64,000 nucleotides of DNA from Brasenia schreberi (taxonomy: Eukaryota; Streptophyta; Magnoliopsida; Nymphaeales; Cabombaceae): positions 1,541,001 to 1,605,000 of the forward strand of contig JAYKKT010000047.1 in NCBI GenBank assembly GCA_036023115.1. Direction: 5' to 3'. Below the pieces are notes generated by a model. The model did no database searches. It worked only from the letters and a program-made list of their open reading frames with translations, and was not told the DNA's origin. Shown one piece after another: positions 39,267 through 54,045 of this stretch (positions within the stretch are counted from its first letter, which is position 1; each line of letters begins with the position of its first letter). A program made the position numbers and the translations under genes.

Positions 39267-42200
39267 TCAGAAAATGGGGCCTGCGGCCTGAATCCCTTCA
39301 GTTAAACTGTTGTCATTCCCAATCTTATAATTGAAGAATACCTCAAAATTCTTTTGAAATAATCCAGCCAACTTCAAAAGGTTCTCCTTATATGCATCCT
39401 GGTCCTTCCACTGCCAATAGTAAGACATAAAGGGGTTATTACAAATCAAATTCAGGCACTTCAAAATTTTCTATGGTACATCCACGTTTGCTGTATTTGC
39501 ATAGCTTTCAGCATCAATATTTAATACACAGTATATAGGCAGAGCCTGAACTCTAAAATACACGCATGCGGATCCTACCAAGCGACTTACAATGCCATCG
39601 ATTGAAACAAGTATTTAGACCCTAAGTACGTCGATAAGACTAATTCCTTGCATTTGAAGCTCAATTTTTAAAGCCCATAAACTAACCATATCCACTAAAG
39701 CCCATCAAAGGGAACAAGTATTTTATCCAGTTCCATCAAGCAATCGGTTAATAATTATTACTTGCAGTATTGTCCAACGTAAATTGATAATCCATATGAA
39801 TCAAATGCAAAATAAGCTCACTTACAGTGTTTACGGGATCCAAAATCTCTGAAGGCACCCCTTCAATCGCATCTGGTATTTCCAGGCCAAACACCTCCGT
39901 CTTGGTGTAGTTGGCCTCCAAAAGTCTTCCCGAATGTATAGCATTTATAATTTGCCGAGTATAAGCTAGTTTTATACGATTACCCGTGCCGTATCTGCAC
40001 AAAAGAAAGGAGAATCATGAAAGACGAACCAAAATTGATATTGGCAGATGAAAAAGGAAGCTTGCTTGCTGAACAGGGCCTCTGTATTCCCACCTCCGCT
40101 GGTTGGTATTCAAATTGCTTACCTGCCACCAGACCACCCGGTGTTGACAAGCCAGCCTGTTGCACCATGCTCCTGCATTTTCTCAGCTAGCATGGCTGCA
40201 TACTTTGTGGGATGAAGCATTATGAAGGCAGCTCCAAAGCAGGCAGAAAATGTGGCCTGTGGTTCCTTGACACCTTCTTCAGTGCCCGCCACCTAGTTCA
40301 ATGTAATTCCTATCAGAATCTCATTACGGAAAAGAACTTTTTCTGTGATTCTTTTTTATTTGTGCTCTAATCGTTATCTTAATTACCCAAACCAGAACCA
40401 AAACCAAAACCAAGCCCTTTCCCACACTAAGTAGGCACTGCTAGGCACGTAGAGTTCGATCCAGTATCATATTAGCATTCAAATAAAAAAAAAAAGATAA
40501 TATTTTATTGTTTTCTTCTACATTTCAGCAACCTCTTATGCCTCTTTTCAACTATTCACCAACTTTTAGCTTGTATTTGTGTCATACAAATTTTTTCTTT
40601 ATAACCTTCTTAGGCATATGTTCCACTATTTATTTTCTATTGGTATTCGTAGTAACTTTTCCCTACGACATTGTTATAGATTTTTTAGTGTGATTACGCA
40701 TCCATCTCAACATCTCCATTTCTACCACGGGTATCTATTACATACATTAGTAGTTGATTGCACAACACTCAGCACCACGGTCAATTCAAATGTGTTGCAC
40801 GCATGAACTTTACATGGTAACATGCTTGGCTAATGTTATTACGATTCCAATCGATGGTGCAATTGTACCCTTGCAGTGAAAACGATGATACAATATGACC
40901 CAGTTACCTACCAGGGCAGTGTAGCCACTGATAAAGTGGTACATAGTTTGAGGCAGAGTGAGTTTGCTAACAGGTGGGAGCACACCAAATGCATCACAAG
41001 CTAGCAATATCACATTCTTGGGATGAGGACCAACACAAGGAATCTTTGCATTTGGAATGTATTCAATAGGATAAGCAGCTCTCGTATTCTCTACATAAAC
41101 ATAAACAATAAGTTCCCACCTGCAGATACAGAGAAAAAACAAAGGGAAGCATAAACAGGTAAGCAGATCCCACAATGTTAATGGAAGCTGACACAAATCT
41201 ATACCTGTAACTGATTTGTCAGCATAGTCTACTTCCCTTGTATGCTCATCAAAAACTACATTTTCCAGCACTGTAAAAACCAGAACCAATTTGTAATCCC
41301 ATGAAACGATAATAGGTGGAAACAAGACCAACTTAAGAAGCTAGTTTCAATTCGGAAGTCAAAACCACCCGCTGATATTAAAGATGAACCTTATTTTCAT
41401 CTGAGGTTCAATTAGGACAACAAACAAGTTTTCATGTCTACAGAAGACATCCTAATAACTAATAGTCAGACTAAATAAGCGTGAACAGAGCTGTCCAACG
41501 TTCTATGACTGGTTTCAGCCTTCAAAATGGTTTACTCTTACCAGTTCCGAATTTAATGGCATTCCAGATATCGGGTTCCTTTTCTTGAGATAGATCTATG
41601 CACTTGGCATAACAGCCACCTTCAATGTTTGATACCCCATTCTGACTCCAGCAGTGTTCATCATCTCCAATGAGGTAACGATTATGATCAGTGGAAAGAG
41701 TGGTCTTGCCAGTCCCTATTAAAATAAAAGCAGAACCGAATGAGCGAAGATTCAAAAAGACTACGGCAATCACTTGTATATCGGAAGAAAAAAGAAAATA
41801 AGAGGTGTACAATTCTGAGGATGGTGAGAGGGCCATTAGTGTCCTCCCACGACCATACCTGATAGTCCAAAGAAGAGGGCGACATCGCGATCTTTTCCCA
41901 TATTGCAGCCAGAATGCAGAGAAAGGATTTGTTTCTTGGGCATAAGGTAGTGCATCACGCTGAACAAGCCCTTCTTCATCTCTCCAGCATATTGGGTACC
42001 AAGGATCACCATTTCCCTTCTAGTCAGATTAATGTCTACGCTAGTCGACGATGTCATATAGTGTGTGAATCGGTTACAAGGAAACTGCCCCGCATTGTAA
42101 ATTGTGAAATCCGGGTCACCAAATTCCTCCAATTCTTCGTAGGTGGGCCGGATGCACCTGCCACCCATGTGTTACTACCAGTATTGCCCTTAATTATTCA

Positions 42201-44759
42201 AATAATTCAGCTCACGTTATCTACCTTGCTTGAATTCCAGGAATTCTCACCACCAATAGCCAAGCTTACAGCTCATTTCTTACCCCACATCAGGGGAAAA
42301 AAACTTACATTCATCAGTCGACTTACATGTTGTGCATGAACAGAGCATGGTAAGCTCTGGCGGAAATGATCCTCACTTTGAGTCTGTGTTCAGGGTCCCA
42401 GTTAAGGAACTGGTCGTTCACATACACCTGAAAAGATGGTCAGATAGGAATAAGTAATACAAGCATACGCACAACATCACGACCATTTGTTATAATAAAA
42501 GAAAGCCATTGAATCCTCTCCTTTTCATGAAATGAGGGTGGGTGCCCATCATCAGAGCCTTTCGTAAACTTTCACATACGATATCCCATCAAAACCATGC
42601 CTGTTTTTCTAAAAGCGAATTCATGGGTTTTTTGACTTGTGAACGACCGCGTTTTCTCAACGAGAAACTATTAAAATACCCACTGCCTTCAGAAACTCAT
42701 GGCGGAAAGAATATAAAAGAATGTCAGAGAAAGGCAATTAGATACACGTGTGACTGGTTTTCTCCGAGCTTTTCTCAACAAGGATTTGAATTAGATGGAA
42801 ACCGTTTGATTAAGTTTTTCACCACATTACCACTGCTTTCTAGAAGATCTAGCAATACTTCACCTTGTCAAGAGAGTTCAGATAGTCGACGGCCCTCTCT
42901 CTGTTGACCATAAATGTGTGGTCATCGATCTCGATATTGGGAGATCCCCTGAAATCAGCAACGGCGTGTCACCAAGAGAGAGAGAGAGAGCAGCAAACAA
43001 TTCGAAGAACTGTACAAGGCAGAAGAAAGGCGACTAACTTTCCCCACCACAGCTCTTCGTCAGTCGTCTCGTCCTTGACAACGCGCTTGTCCCTCGGAGA
43101 ACGGCCGGTTTTCGCACCAGAAAGCGTCGCCAAGGCGCCCGTCGACGTGATGAACGAGCCCCTCTCGTGTTTGATTGCCTGCTCATACAGTTCTACCCAA
43201 GAAGGTAAAAGCAAGGAACAGCAAAAGGAAGTTAGGCAAGTAGACGTGATACAGAGTTATCCGAGGGATAAGGGAGGTGGCAATTGTTAGCGGCGACATG
43301 CTGACGAGTAAGAAGCATACCAGCAGGTGAGAGATTGTAGAGGACATGAGTAAACTTGAGAGAGCTATCGCTCACACAGATGGTGGGTGTAGTGAGATGG
43401 TGATGCTCCACCTGAGGCGCAGCTGCCGTCTTGGTGGGGTCTCCCTTCACCACCTTTGGCCCCGTTTCCCTTGTCAATGATGCTAGTGACGCGCTGTAAA
43501 CATCCACGCATAAAACAGAAGAAAACTTTCACACACATAATCACAACAGGAATGAACACATTCATCTCTTTCGTATCAATTTGCAGCCTTTATTTTAGTA
43601 TTTGATTTGAGGAATTCCTTGTGTTTTCTGTTAGGTCAAATTGATGTTCTTTATAAAACGCATCCCAATTTTCTACCCGTAGCTTATCACGTTCATTCTT
43701 TTGTTTTTTCTCTTTCGTTTTTGGTTTGCAAATCGATAAACTCTCAGATTTCTGACCTTCCACTAGATGTCAACGTAAATGGGGCCTAAAGAGTATTATA
43801 TCCTTTGACAAACTAGTGGGGTTTCTAAAGAGTCCATGACGTTTAGGCCGACATACCACCTACGAAGAGATGGCTGATCATTGTTCACTTCTTGAAAGTA
43901 CATTAACATACAAACCTTGAGTAGTGTTTCTTTGAAATTCGGGTAAAGGAAACCATTATTTCAAAGAAAAGATCCTAAAAGCTGCAAAAACAAATCTAAA
44001 CTCGGAAGAGGAAAAATAAACTACAAACCTGAACAAATTGAACAATTGGTTAGTGGATCATTTGATCGATTAATCTCTTCTTCTTTTTTATATAGAGCTA
44101 TATAGAGGCGATTTTACAGGGAATTATTTCGATTTTTTTACGGTGTTTTGAGCTTTAATTTTCTTGATGCCGACTAATTATTCCTTTAATCCCTTAAATC
44201 ATGAGTAAGATCCACATCAGCACTTTGTGGAAACCCGTTCTTACCATGAATATTTTTAGTGAGTCCCTTCAGTTTTTATTTAAAGCATTTCATATCTAAT
44301 TTTTGGCGTTAGCAACCATATATCGCATTATTATTATTATTATTATCTAATAAAAACCAGTTTTAGCTAAACAAATGCCCAAAGTTTGACCTATAAACAA
44401 TATAAGGAATCGAATCCCAAATATCTTTTTATCATTTCTTGTATAAATAGGAGAAAACCTTCTTGTTGCATGCATGTACGAGATCGTGAAAGACACCTGA
44501 TGGATTGAAGCTGCTGCTTGTAGCGTTCTTCTTCGGCGAGAGCGGTTCCGAAGGCGTTTTGGGTTCCGTTGATCGGTGTGCTGGGTGCAGATTTCTTCTT
44601 CTGGAGAGAATGGAGCTCGTCCAGCGTCTTTGCCTTCACCGGCGGAGCGCTATCGTCATGGCAGACTTCGTTCTCTCTTCCATGCGTCAGAATGGTCCGC
44701 GGTGCCACCGGTGATGTGACGCCGCCGTTTGCGAAACTGAACTCCCCGCCTTCCGCCAT
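39267..44759 (-). CDS. PCK1: Phosphoenolpyruvate carboxykinase (ATP)
   Basis: Converts oxaloacetate and ATP to phosphoenolpyruvate, ADP and CO2 in the cytosol, feeding gluconeogenesis from lipid and amino acids in seedlings. Twelve exons join in frame: 44497-44759, 43321-43493, 43039-43192, 42864-42948, 42327-42427, 41859-42157, 41542-41715, 41205-41270, 40912-41090, 40123-40292, 39826-39994 and 39267-39410. The product is 658 aa (Arabidopsis PCK1 671). The N-terminal about 130 residues are the variable plant extension. The core has [13 protein letters not shown], the P-loop GLSGTGKTT (356-364), LIGDDEH (373-379), [10 protein letters not shown] and CFGAAF. The C-terminus is AAGPIF. After GWSGG the sequence has RYGTGNR where Arabidopsis has SYGVGNR. 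Intron 9 carries an old RTE relic. The ATG at 44759 matches the family start; an upstream in-frame ATG at about 44792 is also present. Confidence 0.97.
40395..40800 (-). mobile_element. Ancient RTE LINE relic in PEPCK intron 9
   Basis: The order AACCAAGCCCTTTCCCACAC, AGTTCGATCC...CATATTAGCA, CATCCATCTCAACATCTCCA, then a GTTGATTGCACAACACTCA block follows the RTE 3' end in reverse. Divergence is much higher than in other copies and indels are numerous. Confidence 0.5.
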
Positions 44760-45732
44760 TTTCTTCTTTTCTTTCCTGTTGCTTTCGCACATATCACACC
44801 ATTCAGTGAAAGAGATGAAAACCGTTTCTTTCTACCGTCTATATCGCCAAAAGCAGCAACTTCTCTTTTTAACAAAAATGGCTTTCTGGCTACGAGAAGT
44901 TGGGGTTTGGCCACTTCTGCTGAAATGCATGCCTTGCATGGATATGAACGAAACCCCTAGGTGGCTTGCTTTGCCTCTTTTTCACATCTCGATTCAGCAT
45001 TTCTTGTTTAAAAGCCCTTTCCGTAAGTTTTCTTCCCATATAAATTGATAAACGAAGAAATATATTTATTTATAACTTCATATCTTGAAGCTGCAGGAGC
45101 ACTTTTGTCCTCACAGCCGCACTTTTTCTTTTTATCATCATCATCGAATTCACTCGTCTCGTCTGAGAATTGCCGTTTCTGTTCAAGAGCTAAGCCGTAG
45201 GCACCCAGCATAAAAATAAAAAATTGTTAAAAAAGCACCTAAAAGCAATATAAAATAAAACAGAAAATAACCATTCAAGCGCCAGAATTACTGGGAATCT
45301 CTCAAAGGCGGAGAAGCGAATCGTTTTCTGTTTGTTGTTTCCTTTATTGTTTGTTTAGGAAAGTCTTTCCGGCAAGGTTTTCTCACAAATTCATACATCA
45401 TATCGTTTGTAATCTTGTCTTGTCCTTCTACAGGATAAGACAAAACATAACCACACATATATCTTTTTAGTTAGTAAGTGCATATCTCAAATTACTAAAA
45501 ACATACTCTTTTCCATAATGTTTCGATTTACTTTGTAGCACTCTCTTCTTTTTCGTATATTTTAATACACGAATTAATAGAAGTCCGTTTACTGTCACTC
45601 TTATCTCCTTCCTCCACTTATTATTATCGTTCATCAGTGCTCATTCGTTTCTTTCTTTCTCTTTATTCTTCTTCGTCTATTGTACCTTGAGTCCTCGCCA
45701 TCTCATTCTTCTTTCCTCGTATTTTTTGTTAA
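44760..45732. promoter_or_regulatory. PEPCK upstream region
   Basis: A TATA-like ATTTATATGGG on the minus strand at about 45035-45045 would give a leader of about 250 bases before the PEPCK ATG. The plus-strand frame at 44569-45048 is the shadow of exon 1 and leader. The rest is AT-rich with pyrimidine-rich stretches. Confidence 0.35.
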
Positions 45733-45759
45733 TGAAAAAAAACATAAACAATTCTAATA

Positions 45760-45790
<31 letters not shown>

Positions 45791-46275
45791 TATAAAGATG
45801 AAAATAAATGCCTCACATGTAATGTTTTAAGTACCATTCACCATCTCATTCTTTTCCTCTCTTTTTTTTTTGTTGGTCATGCGAGAAAAGACCGAATACA
45901 TAATGAGGTTATTGGAAACAAATTAAGAGTGACACATAATATCATTTAAGATGGTTTGGACATATAGAAAGAAGATTAGAAGAAGAACCTATAAGAAAGT
46001 ATGAAAAACTAAATTTGGAAAGTATTAAAAGAGCTTTACGACGACAACAAAAGTGTTGGAAAGAAATAATAAAGACTGTTCTAGTTTATTGTGAGTTAAC
46101 TCCTAACATGCACACGATAGTGATTTGTGGAAACAAAGAATCCATGTAGCTGATCCCGTCTAGTATGGGAAAAGGCTTAGTTGTTGTTGTTGTTGAAAAA
46201 AAATTAAACGATTCTAATATATATATATTTATAAAGATGCATCATCGATACATTTTCTATACAAAGGAAGATAAA
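45733..46275 (+). mobile_element. RTE LINE 3' end between diverged flanking duplications
   Basis: Positions about 45880-46194 are an RTE 3' end in plus orientation (AGAAAAGACCGAATACATAA, GAACCTATAAGAAAGTATG, CAAAGAATCCATGTAGCTGA, then GTT repeats). The flanks AA.AATTCTAATATATATGTA (45746 onward) and AACGATTCTAATATATATAT (46207 onward), each followed by TATAAAGATG and ATAAATG, look like a duplicated segment of roughly 80-100 bp. Confidence 0.6.
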
Positions 46276-46589
46276 TGACTGGCGTGTCATTTTATATCAG
46301 AAACGTATACCTCAGACAAAGAGACGTTTTTAAGTAGAAAGAGAAAAATATAGTTTAAGTAGTGAGAATAATATAAAAAATTTTAAAAATAAAAGATGTG
46401 TCCTCGCTAAAAAAAAGGTAAAAAAATGTAGGCCTCTGAGTTTCATATTGTTTTCTAACACAAACACACAGGTATTCTCGTCTTTGTTCGCAAACTTTCC
46501 TTTTTCTTATCATTAAATTCACCCGACTAAAAAACTCGTCGTTCCTTTTGTAAGCGCAAAAATAAAAAGTACGCGCCAGAAATCCTCTC

Positions 46590-47260
46590 AAGCTGCGAAA
46601 TCTCCTCCTTCGAACGCTTCCGCCGAAGGAGAATGGCGACGTCCGTTGCCTCTCAGTCTGAATTTTATCCCTGAAAGTCCTGACCCTGCAGTCCGGAATA
46701 TCAAACCTATTGGAAACGAAAAGAAGTCACGAACACGATTAGAAGGATCCGCTCGTCAACGTATGAAGTTATGAAGATCACCAAGCCGAATCTTTTTCAT
46801 CGATGAACTCGTCCGTTCAACGAAGCAAACAGCTCTCTCATACAACGCACTCGTATCCGTCCATCAAACCCGTAAAAGGAAGTCAATATACGATAACAAC
46901 AAAAAGCAGGTGAAATCTTCAGATCGGAAGAGCGAAATCGATCATTCAAGACATGGAAAAGAAATCTCGGCGATTTTCGTCACTTTAGATCGAAAATGAA
47001 ACAGATGAGAAGGGAGAAAAAGCCGCACCAGGAGAGAACGGAAAATGGAAAAACTCTTTCAGCTGCAGAAACCCTAGAATAGGAAAAAGAAGCGAAAGAG
47101 AAAACGAAGAGAAGAGAGTTCTATCAACAATCATAGATCTTGATCTTGATAAACCATACACAGGAAGCAGTAGAAACGATGGGGAAGAGAGAGTCCTACG
47201 GGCACCATTTCAAAGGCCCCCCTTAACTGCGGTCAAATCTGTAACCACCGTAACTAGAAC
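46590..47260 (-). other. Leader-like, possibly transcribed region
   Basis: On the minus strand this reads like a plant 5' leader. Pyrimidine-rich stretches (CTCTCTTCTCTTCG, CGCTTCTTTTTCC) precede a TTCTAGGGTTTCTGCAG block (the complement of AAACCCTAG), and the sequence has balanced composition unlike the AT-rich flanks. No open frame of note follows. It could be a distant 5' exon of PEPCK, a non-coding RNA or the first exon of a lost gene. Confidence 0.3.
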
Positions 47261-48555
47261 TTCTAAGCGGGGCATCTTTGCGAATTGAGAGTGCCTATTA
47301 AACTCGATTTAATCCCGACATGAAGTCCGCCACTTTTTCTTTTATAGGGAGGAATTTAGAAAAATATTAGCGGGGCCCTGAGAGAAGTTGATTTGAAAAG
47401 AAAACCATATTCTCCACTTGCTTTTACAAAGAGTGTCTTTTCCGAACTAGATGCAACCTGAAATATTCCGGTTATGGGTCGGGTTTAGACACACCGTGTC
47501 GGGTTCGGGTCGGCCCAAGGCCCCAAAGCAACGCCACGGCATGTCAAACTGACCGACCTCACCTGAACCCGGCCCATATATAATGTGCATATTATGCATA
47601 TACTACTAGATATGTATGGTTGGAATATGACATACATGCAAAAGACTTGCATATTTGTTAAAATTGAAAATGGAACGCGTCATTATAGAGAATGAAGCTC
47701 AAAAGACTCGTCAAAACATAAATATTCATGATGTCAAGCCAGCAAGTTTACAAAGGTGAGGATCATGTTAAATATCGAGAAAGATTAGCTCGATTAAGTA
47801 AAAAAAATCAAAAGAATTCAAAAGCCTCCTTTAAAACCGTCTCTATAGCTTTATAAAAAGGTCCAAACATTAAGCAATCAACCAAGACAATTTTGATTAA
47901 ATAGTTCAATTTACTATTTGTTCATTCTTCTCTACTTTATCCTTGTTTTTCCTTTTTTTCTGAGTTTTTATTAGTTTTCATTTTTTTTCTCTTGGTTTTT
48001 TGTCAAATTTATCTTAACTGAGTAAGGTGCACTCTCCCAAAAACCATGCTAACTTTCTTTGCATCCCAATGAATAATCTCATATATTTATTCATAACTCT
48101 CAAAAACCCACACAATCTTTTAGATATTATAAATAAATCTTTGAGGTTAGTATTCTCAAGCATGCCTACAAACCCTTTACCTAGTTTCTAGAAACAAGTC
48201 TCTCAAACAAAATTTTGTGCTAGTTCAAAGTGTGCTTTTCTAGCACAAACAATATTATATATGTGTGTATAACATAAAGGAAAAAACAAATTAGGTATGT
48301 ACAAATTGGTTGTATGCAAGCTAATGCAAATAATTTAGGCTCTTTCATTGACACACATAATAGTCCATATAAAAAAAGCAAAAAATTGTTTTTAGTTGGT
48401 GTTCTTAATTTCTTATTTTATCCTTGATAAATAAAAATCACACTTTGCTTTTCAAATTAGACCATTCATATGCATTCAAAGCTCTCAACTCACATGAAGG
48501 CTGACCATTAGTTTGACTCCAGGAAGTGCAAACCTAGCTTCAGCCTCCCTTTGTA
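47261..48555. repeat. Intergenic sequence with a GGGTCGGGTT-type repeat
   Basis: Positions about 47465-47580 contain GGGTCGGGTTTAGAC and GTCGGGTTCGGGTCGGCCC, the same composition as the repeat at 16338. From 47590 to 48555 the sequence is AT-rich and I see no gene. Confidence 0.45.
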
Positions 48556-48604
48556 TAACAACAACAACAACTAAGCCTTTTCCCATATTAGATGGGGTCG
48601 GCTA
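48556..48604 (-). mobile_element. 49-bp RTE LINE 3'-end insertion
   Basis: Only the terminal 49 bp of the LINE are present, in reverse orientation, from a run of AAC units to GGGGTCGGCTA. The flanks are a perfect 14-bp duplication AGCCTCCCTTTGTA (48542-48555 and 48605-48618). Confidence 0.85.
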
Positions 48605-48618
48605 AGCCTCCCTTTGTA

Positions 48619-50115
<1,497 letters not shown>

Positions 50116-50235
50116 ACCAGCTCCAGGTTAACTGCTTTCAAATAATTATTTTTATAATTAGTTCTGATAAACACCTGACTTTGTCAAATTTAGTGGTAAT
50201 AGCTTAGATAAACTTAGAGCTAAGGTAACTGGTAG

Positions 50236-50239
<4 letters not shown>

Positions 50240-50294
<55 letters not shown>

Positions 50295-50421
50295 ATAGTC
50301 ACAAAGTTGGATAATATGTTTTAATTCAATCCATGGTCAAATTTTTATATAATCTCAATTTTTTGATATTTGAGATGATCGATAAAACAAAAAATATTAA
50401 TGTGTATATGTGAATTATATA
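50240..50421 (+). repeat. First unit of the 163-bp tandem family, upstream of the LINE
   Basis: A (TA)n run (50240-50291) is followed by GTCACAAAGTTGGATAATA, TTGATATTTGAGATGATCGA and TGTGTATATGTGAATTATATA. These are the same blocks, in the same order, as the array at 53261-54200. The unit is interrupted at its right end by the RTE LINE. Confidence 0.8.
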
Positions 50422-53260
50422 CATTATCCGGTAAGCTAATGGAGGTGGTAGATACTATGATTCGAAGAAAGATTCATATTTTATGTTTACAAGAGACAAA
50501 ATGGGTTGGAGAAAAAGCAAAGGAGATAGAGGATACAGGTTTTAAATTATGATACTGAGGTAAAGAAAAGGCTCGAAACGGAGTTTGTATTATCATAATT
50601 AAAGATTTAAAGGATAGTATAGTAGACATACAACGATATGGTGACCGAATCATGACGTTGAAATTAGTGTTAGGAGTAGGGGTTTTGAATATAGTTTGTG
50701 CTTACACACCACAAGTAAGACTAGAAGATAGTATAAAGACAACTTTTTGAGAAGAGTTAGATAAGGTGATTCAAAAGATTCCACAAAGGGAGATGATTTG
50801 TTTAGGAGGAGATTTAAATGGACATGTTGGTAAAGAGGCATTAGAATATCAAGGTATTCATGGAAACTTTGGTTTTTGGGATATAAATGAGGAAGGTAGG
50901 GAGATTTTAAATTTTGCTATGGCATTTGATATCTTTATAGTCAATACAATATTCAAAAAACGAGATGAACATTTCATTACTTATAAGAGTGGCTTATCAC
51001 AAACACAAATTGATTACTTTATTTGTAGAAAAAAAGATAGAGCGTGTTGTAAAGATTGCAAGGTAATTCCAAGAGAAAACTTAATCACCCAACATCGTCT
51101 TTTAGTTATCGATTTACAAATAAAAAAATGGACAAAGAAGAAAAAAGTGCATCGAGCTATTCAAACTAAATGGTGAAACCTCAAAAGCGAGAAAGAAGAT
51201 ATATTTAAACAAAAAGTCCTTCAAGGAAATGTTTGGAATTATGTTGGTACACCCTGTGATATGTGGAACAATATGTCTATATATATTAGAAAAGTGGCGA
51301 AAGATGTGTTAGGTGTATCTAAGGGAGGTGTATCAATACAAAAAAAAGCTTGGTGGTGGAGTGAAGTAGTGCAAAATAAAATAAAGGCAAAGAGTGCATG
51401 TTACAAATTACATTATGCTAAGAAAACTAGTGAAACTTTAGAGGCTTATAAGAAAGCAAAGAAGAAAGCGAAAAAGGTCGTGAGTGAAGCAAAAGCTAAA
51501 ATTTGGGAGGATTTATATAAAAAAACTCAACTCAAAAGAGGGTGAAAGAGATATTTTTAGGATAGCTAGGGCTAGAGATAAGAAAACTAAAGATCTTAAT
51601 TATGTTAGATGCATCAAGAGGAGTAAAAAATTCTAGTGGTAAATAATGATATAAGAAATAGATGAAAAAACTATTTTTATAAGTTTTTTAATGAAAATAA
51701 AGATGTTAGTATTAGCTTAAGAGAGTTAGCCAAATCAGAAAAGTATATAAACTACAATTTCTACTGATGTATTCAAAAGAATGAAGTCAAAGAAGCTCTT
51801 AAACATATGAAGGGTGGTAAATCGGTAGGACCAGATAATATTCATGTAAAAGTTTGGAAAATACTAGGAGAAAAAGAAATCACTTGGCTCACAAGACTAT
51901 TTAACGAAATATGGAAAAACCAAAAGATGCCCGAGGAATGGAGAGCAAGTACACTTATACCCATATATAAGAACAAGGGAGACATTCAAAATTGTGCGAA
52001 TTATCGAGGTATCAAGTTAATGAGCCATACTATGAAATTGTGAGAAAGAATTATCGAATGTAGGTTAAGACAAGTATCAAGTACAACAGAGAACTAATTT
52101 GGATTCATGCTAGGCAGATCTACTGTTGAAGCGATTGATCTTTTGAGACGTCTTACGGAACATTTTAAAGCAAAAAATAAAGACCTTCACATGATATTTA
52201 TTGATCTAGAAAAAGCTTATGATAGGATACCGAGAGAGGTTCTTTGGAGAACTTTGGTAAAAAGAGGTATCCCATTGATATACATTAACCTTATTAGAGA
52301 CATGTATAATGGTACAAAAACATGTGTGAGGACTCACAAAGGAATGACAAACTTCTTTGAAGTTAATATTGGGTTACATCAAGGATCAACTTTAAGTCCA
52401 TACTTATTTATAATGGTGATTAATGAGTTAACAAAACATATTCAAGATGAAGTACCTTTGTGTATGTTATTTGCAGATGACATTGTATTAGTAGAGGAGT
52501 CTAAGGAAAAAGTTAATAGAAAATTGGAACTATGGAGAGAAACATTAGAAAGCAAAGGCCTCCGACTTAGTAGAACAAAGACAGAATATATGGAATGTAA
52601 GTTTGATCATTTGACTACTTCAGAGGACATAGAAATTAAAATTGGCACACATTGCATTCCCCAAAAGAAAAGTTTTAAATACTTAGGGTCAATTTTTCAG
52701 AGTGATGGAAGAATTGATGGAGATGTTACACATAAAATTAATGCTGGTTGGTTAAAATGGAGAGGAGCATCAGGTATTCTTTGTAATAAGAAGATAACAT
52801 TCAAGTTAAAAGGTAAACATTATAGAGCAGCAATTAGACCTGTCATGTTTTATGGTTCTGAGTGTTGACCGTTAATCATCAACATATACAAAAAGATGTC
52901 TGTGGCAGAAATGAAGATGTTGAGATGGATGAGTAGTCATACAAGAAAAGACCGTATACATAATGAGGTTATTAGAAACAAATTAGGAGTGACACCAATA
53001 GAGGATAAATGAGAGAATATCGTTTAAGATGGTTTGGACAGATCAAAAGAAGAACTTGTAAGAAGGTATTAAAAACTAAATTTGGAAAGTATTAAAAGAG
53101 CTAGAGGACGACCACAAAAGTGTTAGAAAGAAACAATAAAGAATGATCTAGCTTACTGTGAGTTAACTACTAACATGGCACACGATAGGGATTTGTGGAA
53201 ACAAAGAATCCATGTAGCTGATCCCGTCTAGTATGGGAAAAGGTTTAGTTGTTGTTGTTG
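50422..53260 (+). mobile_element. Near-complete RTE-type LINE
   Basis: This 2,839-bp non-LTR retrotransposon is flanked by a perfect 17-bp target duplication TATATGTGAATTATATA (50405-50421 and 53261-53277). Order: apurinic-like endonuclease (HILCLQETKWVGEKA, then CLGGDLNGHVGKEALEYQG, FGFWDINEEGREIL and QTQIDYFICRK), a linker, reverse transcriptase ([63 protein letters not shown]), and a C-terminal region ending [15 protein letters not shown] before a (GTT)n tail. The order and the short 3' repeat suit the RTE clade. Stops and frameshifts break the polyprotein: surviving frames are 50766-51176, 51261-51545, 51807-52043 and 52107-52868. The endonuclease begins only a few bases after the 5' junction, so the 5' UTR and protein start are missing. 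Confidence 0.92.
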
Positions 53261-53268
53261 TATATGTG

Positions 53269-53347
<79 letters not shown>

Positions 53348-53984
53348 TGTTCTTGTGTGCTATACTCACAAAGTTGGATAATATGTTTTAACTTCATCTG
53401 TACTCAATCTTTTTATCATTTCAAATGTTTGATTTTTGATATGATCGATCACAATGATAAAATAAAAAGTATCAATGTGTATATGTGATTTAAAGTACAT
53501 ATATGTAAGTGTCTTTATGTGTTATACTCACAAAGTTGGATAATATGTTTTAACTTCATCTGTGCTGAATCTTTTTTATCATTTCAACCGTTTGATTTTT
53601 GATATGATCGATAACAATGATAAAATAAAAAGTATCAATGTGTATATGTGATTTAAAGTACATATATGTAAGTGTCTTTATGTGTTATACTCACAAAGTT
53701 GGATAATATGTTTTAACTTCATCTGTGCTGAATCTTTTTTTATCATTTCAACTGTTTGATTTTTGATATGATCGATCACAATGATAAAGTAAAAAGTATC
53801 AATGTGTATATGTGAATTAAAGTATATATATGTAAGTGTCTTTATGTGTTATACTCACAAAGTTGGATAATATGTTTTAACTTCATCTGTGCTGAATCTT
53901 TTTTATCATTTCAACTGTTTGATTTTTGATATGATCGATCACAATGATAAAGTAAAAAGTATCAATGTGTATATGTGAATTAAA

Positions 53985-54045
<61 letters not shown>

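Noticed and set aside
42542..43290. Plus-strand frames of 121 and 128 codons inside the PEPCK locus
   Set aside because: They are antisense to PEPCK exons 3 and 4 and their introns and show no independent homology.
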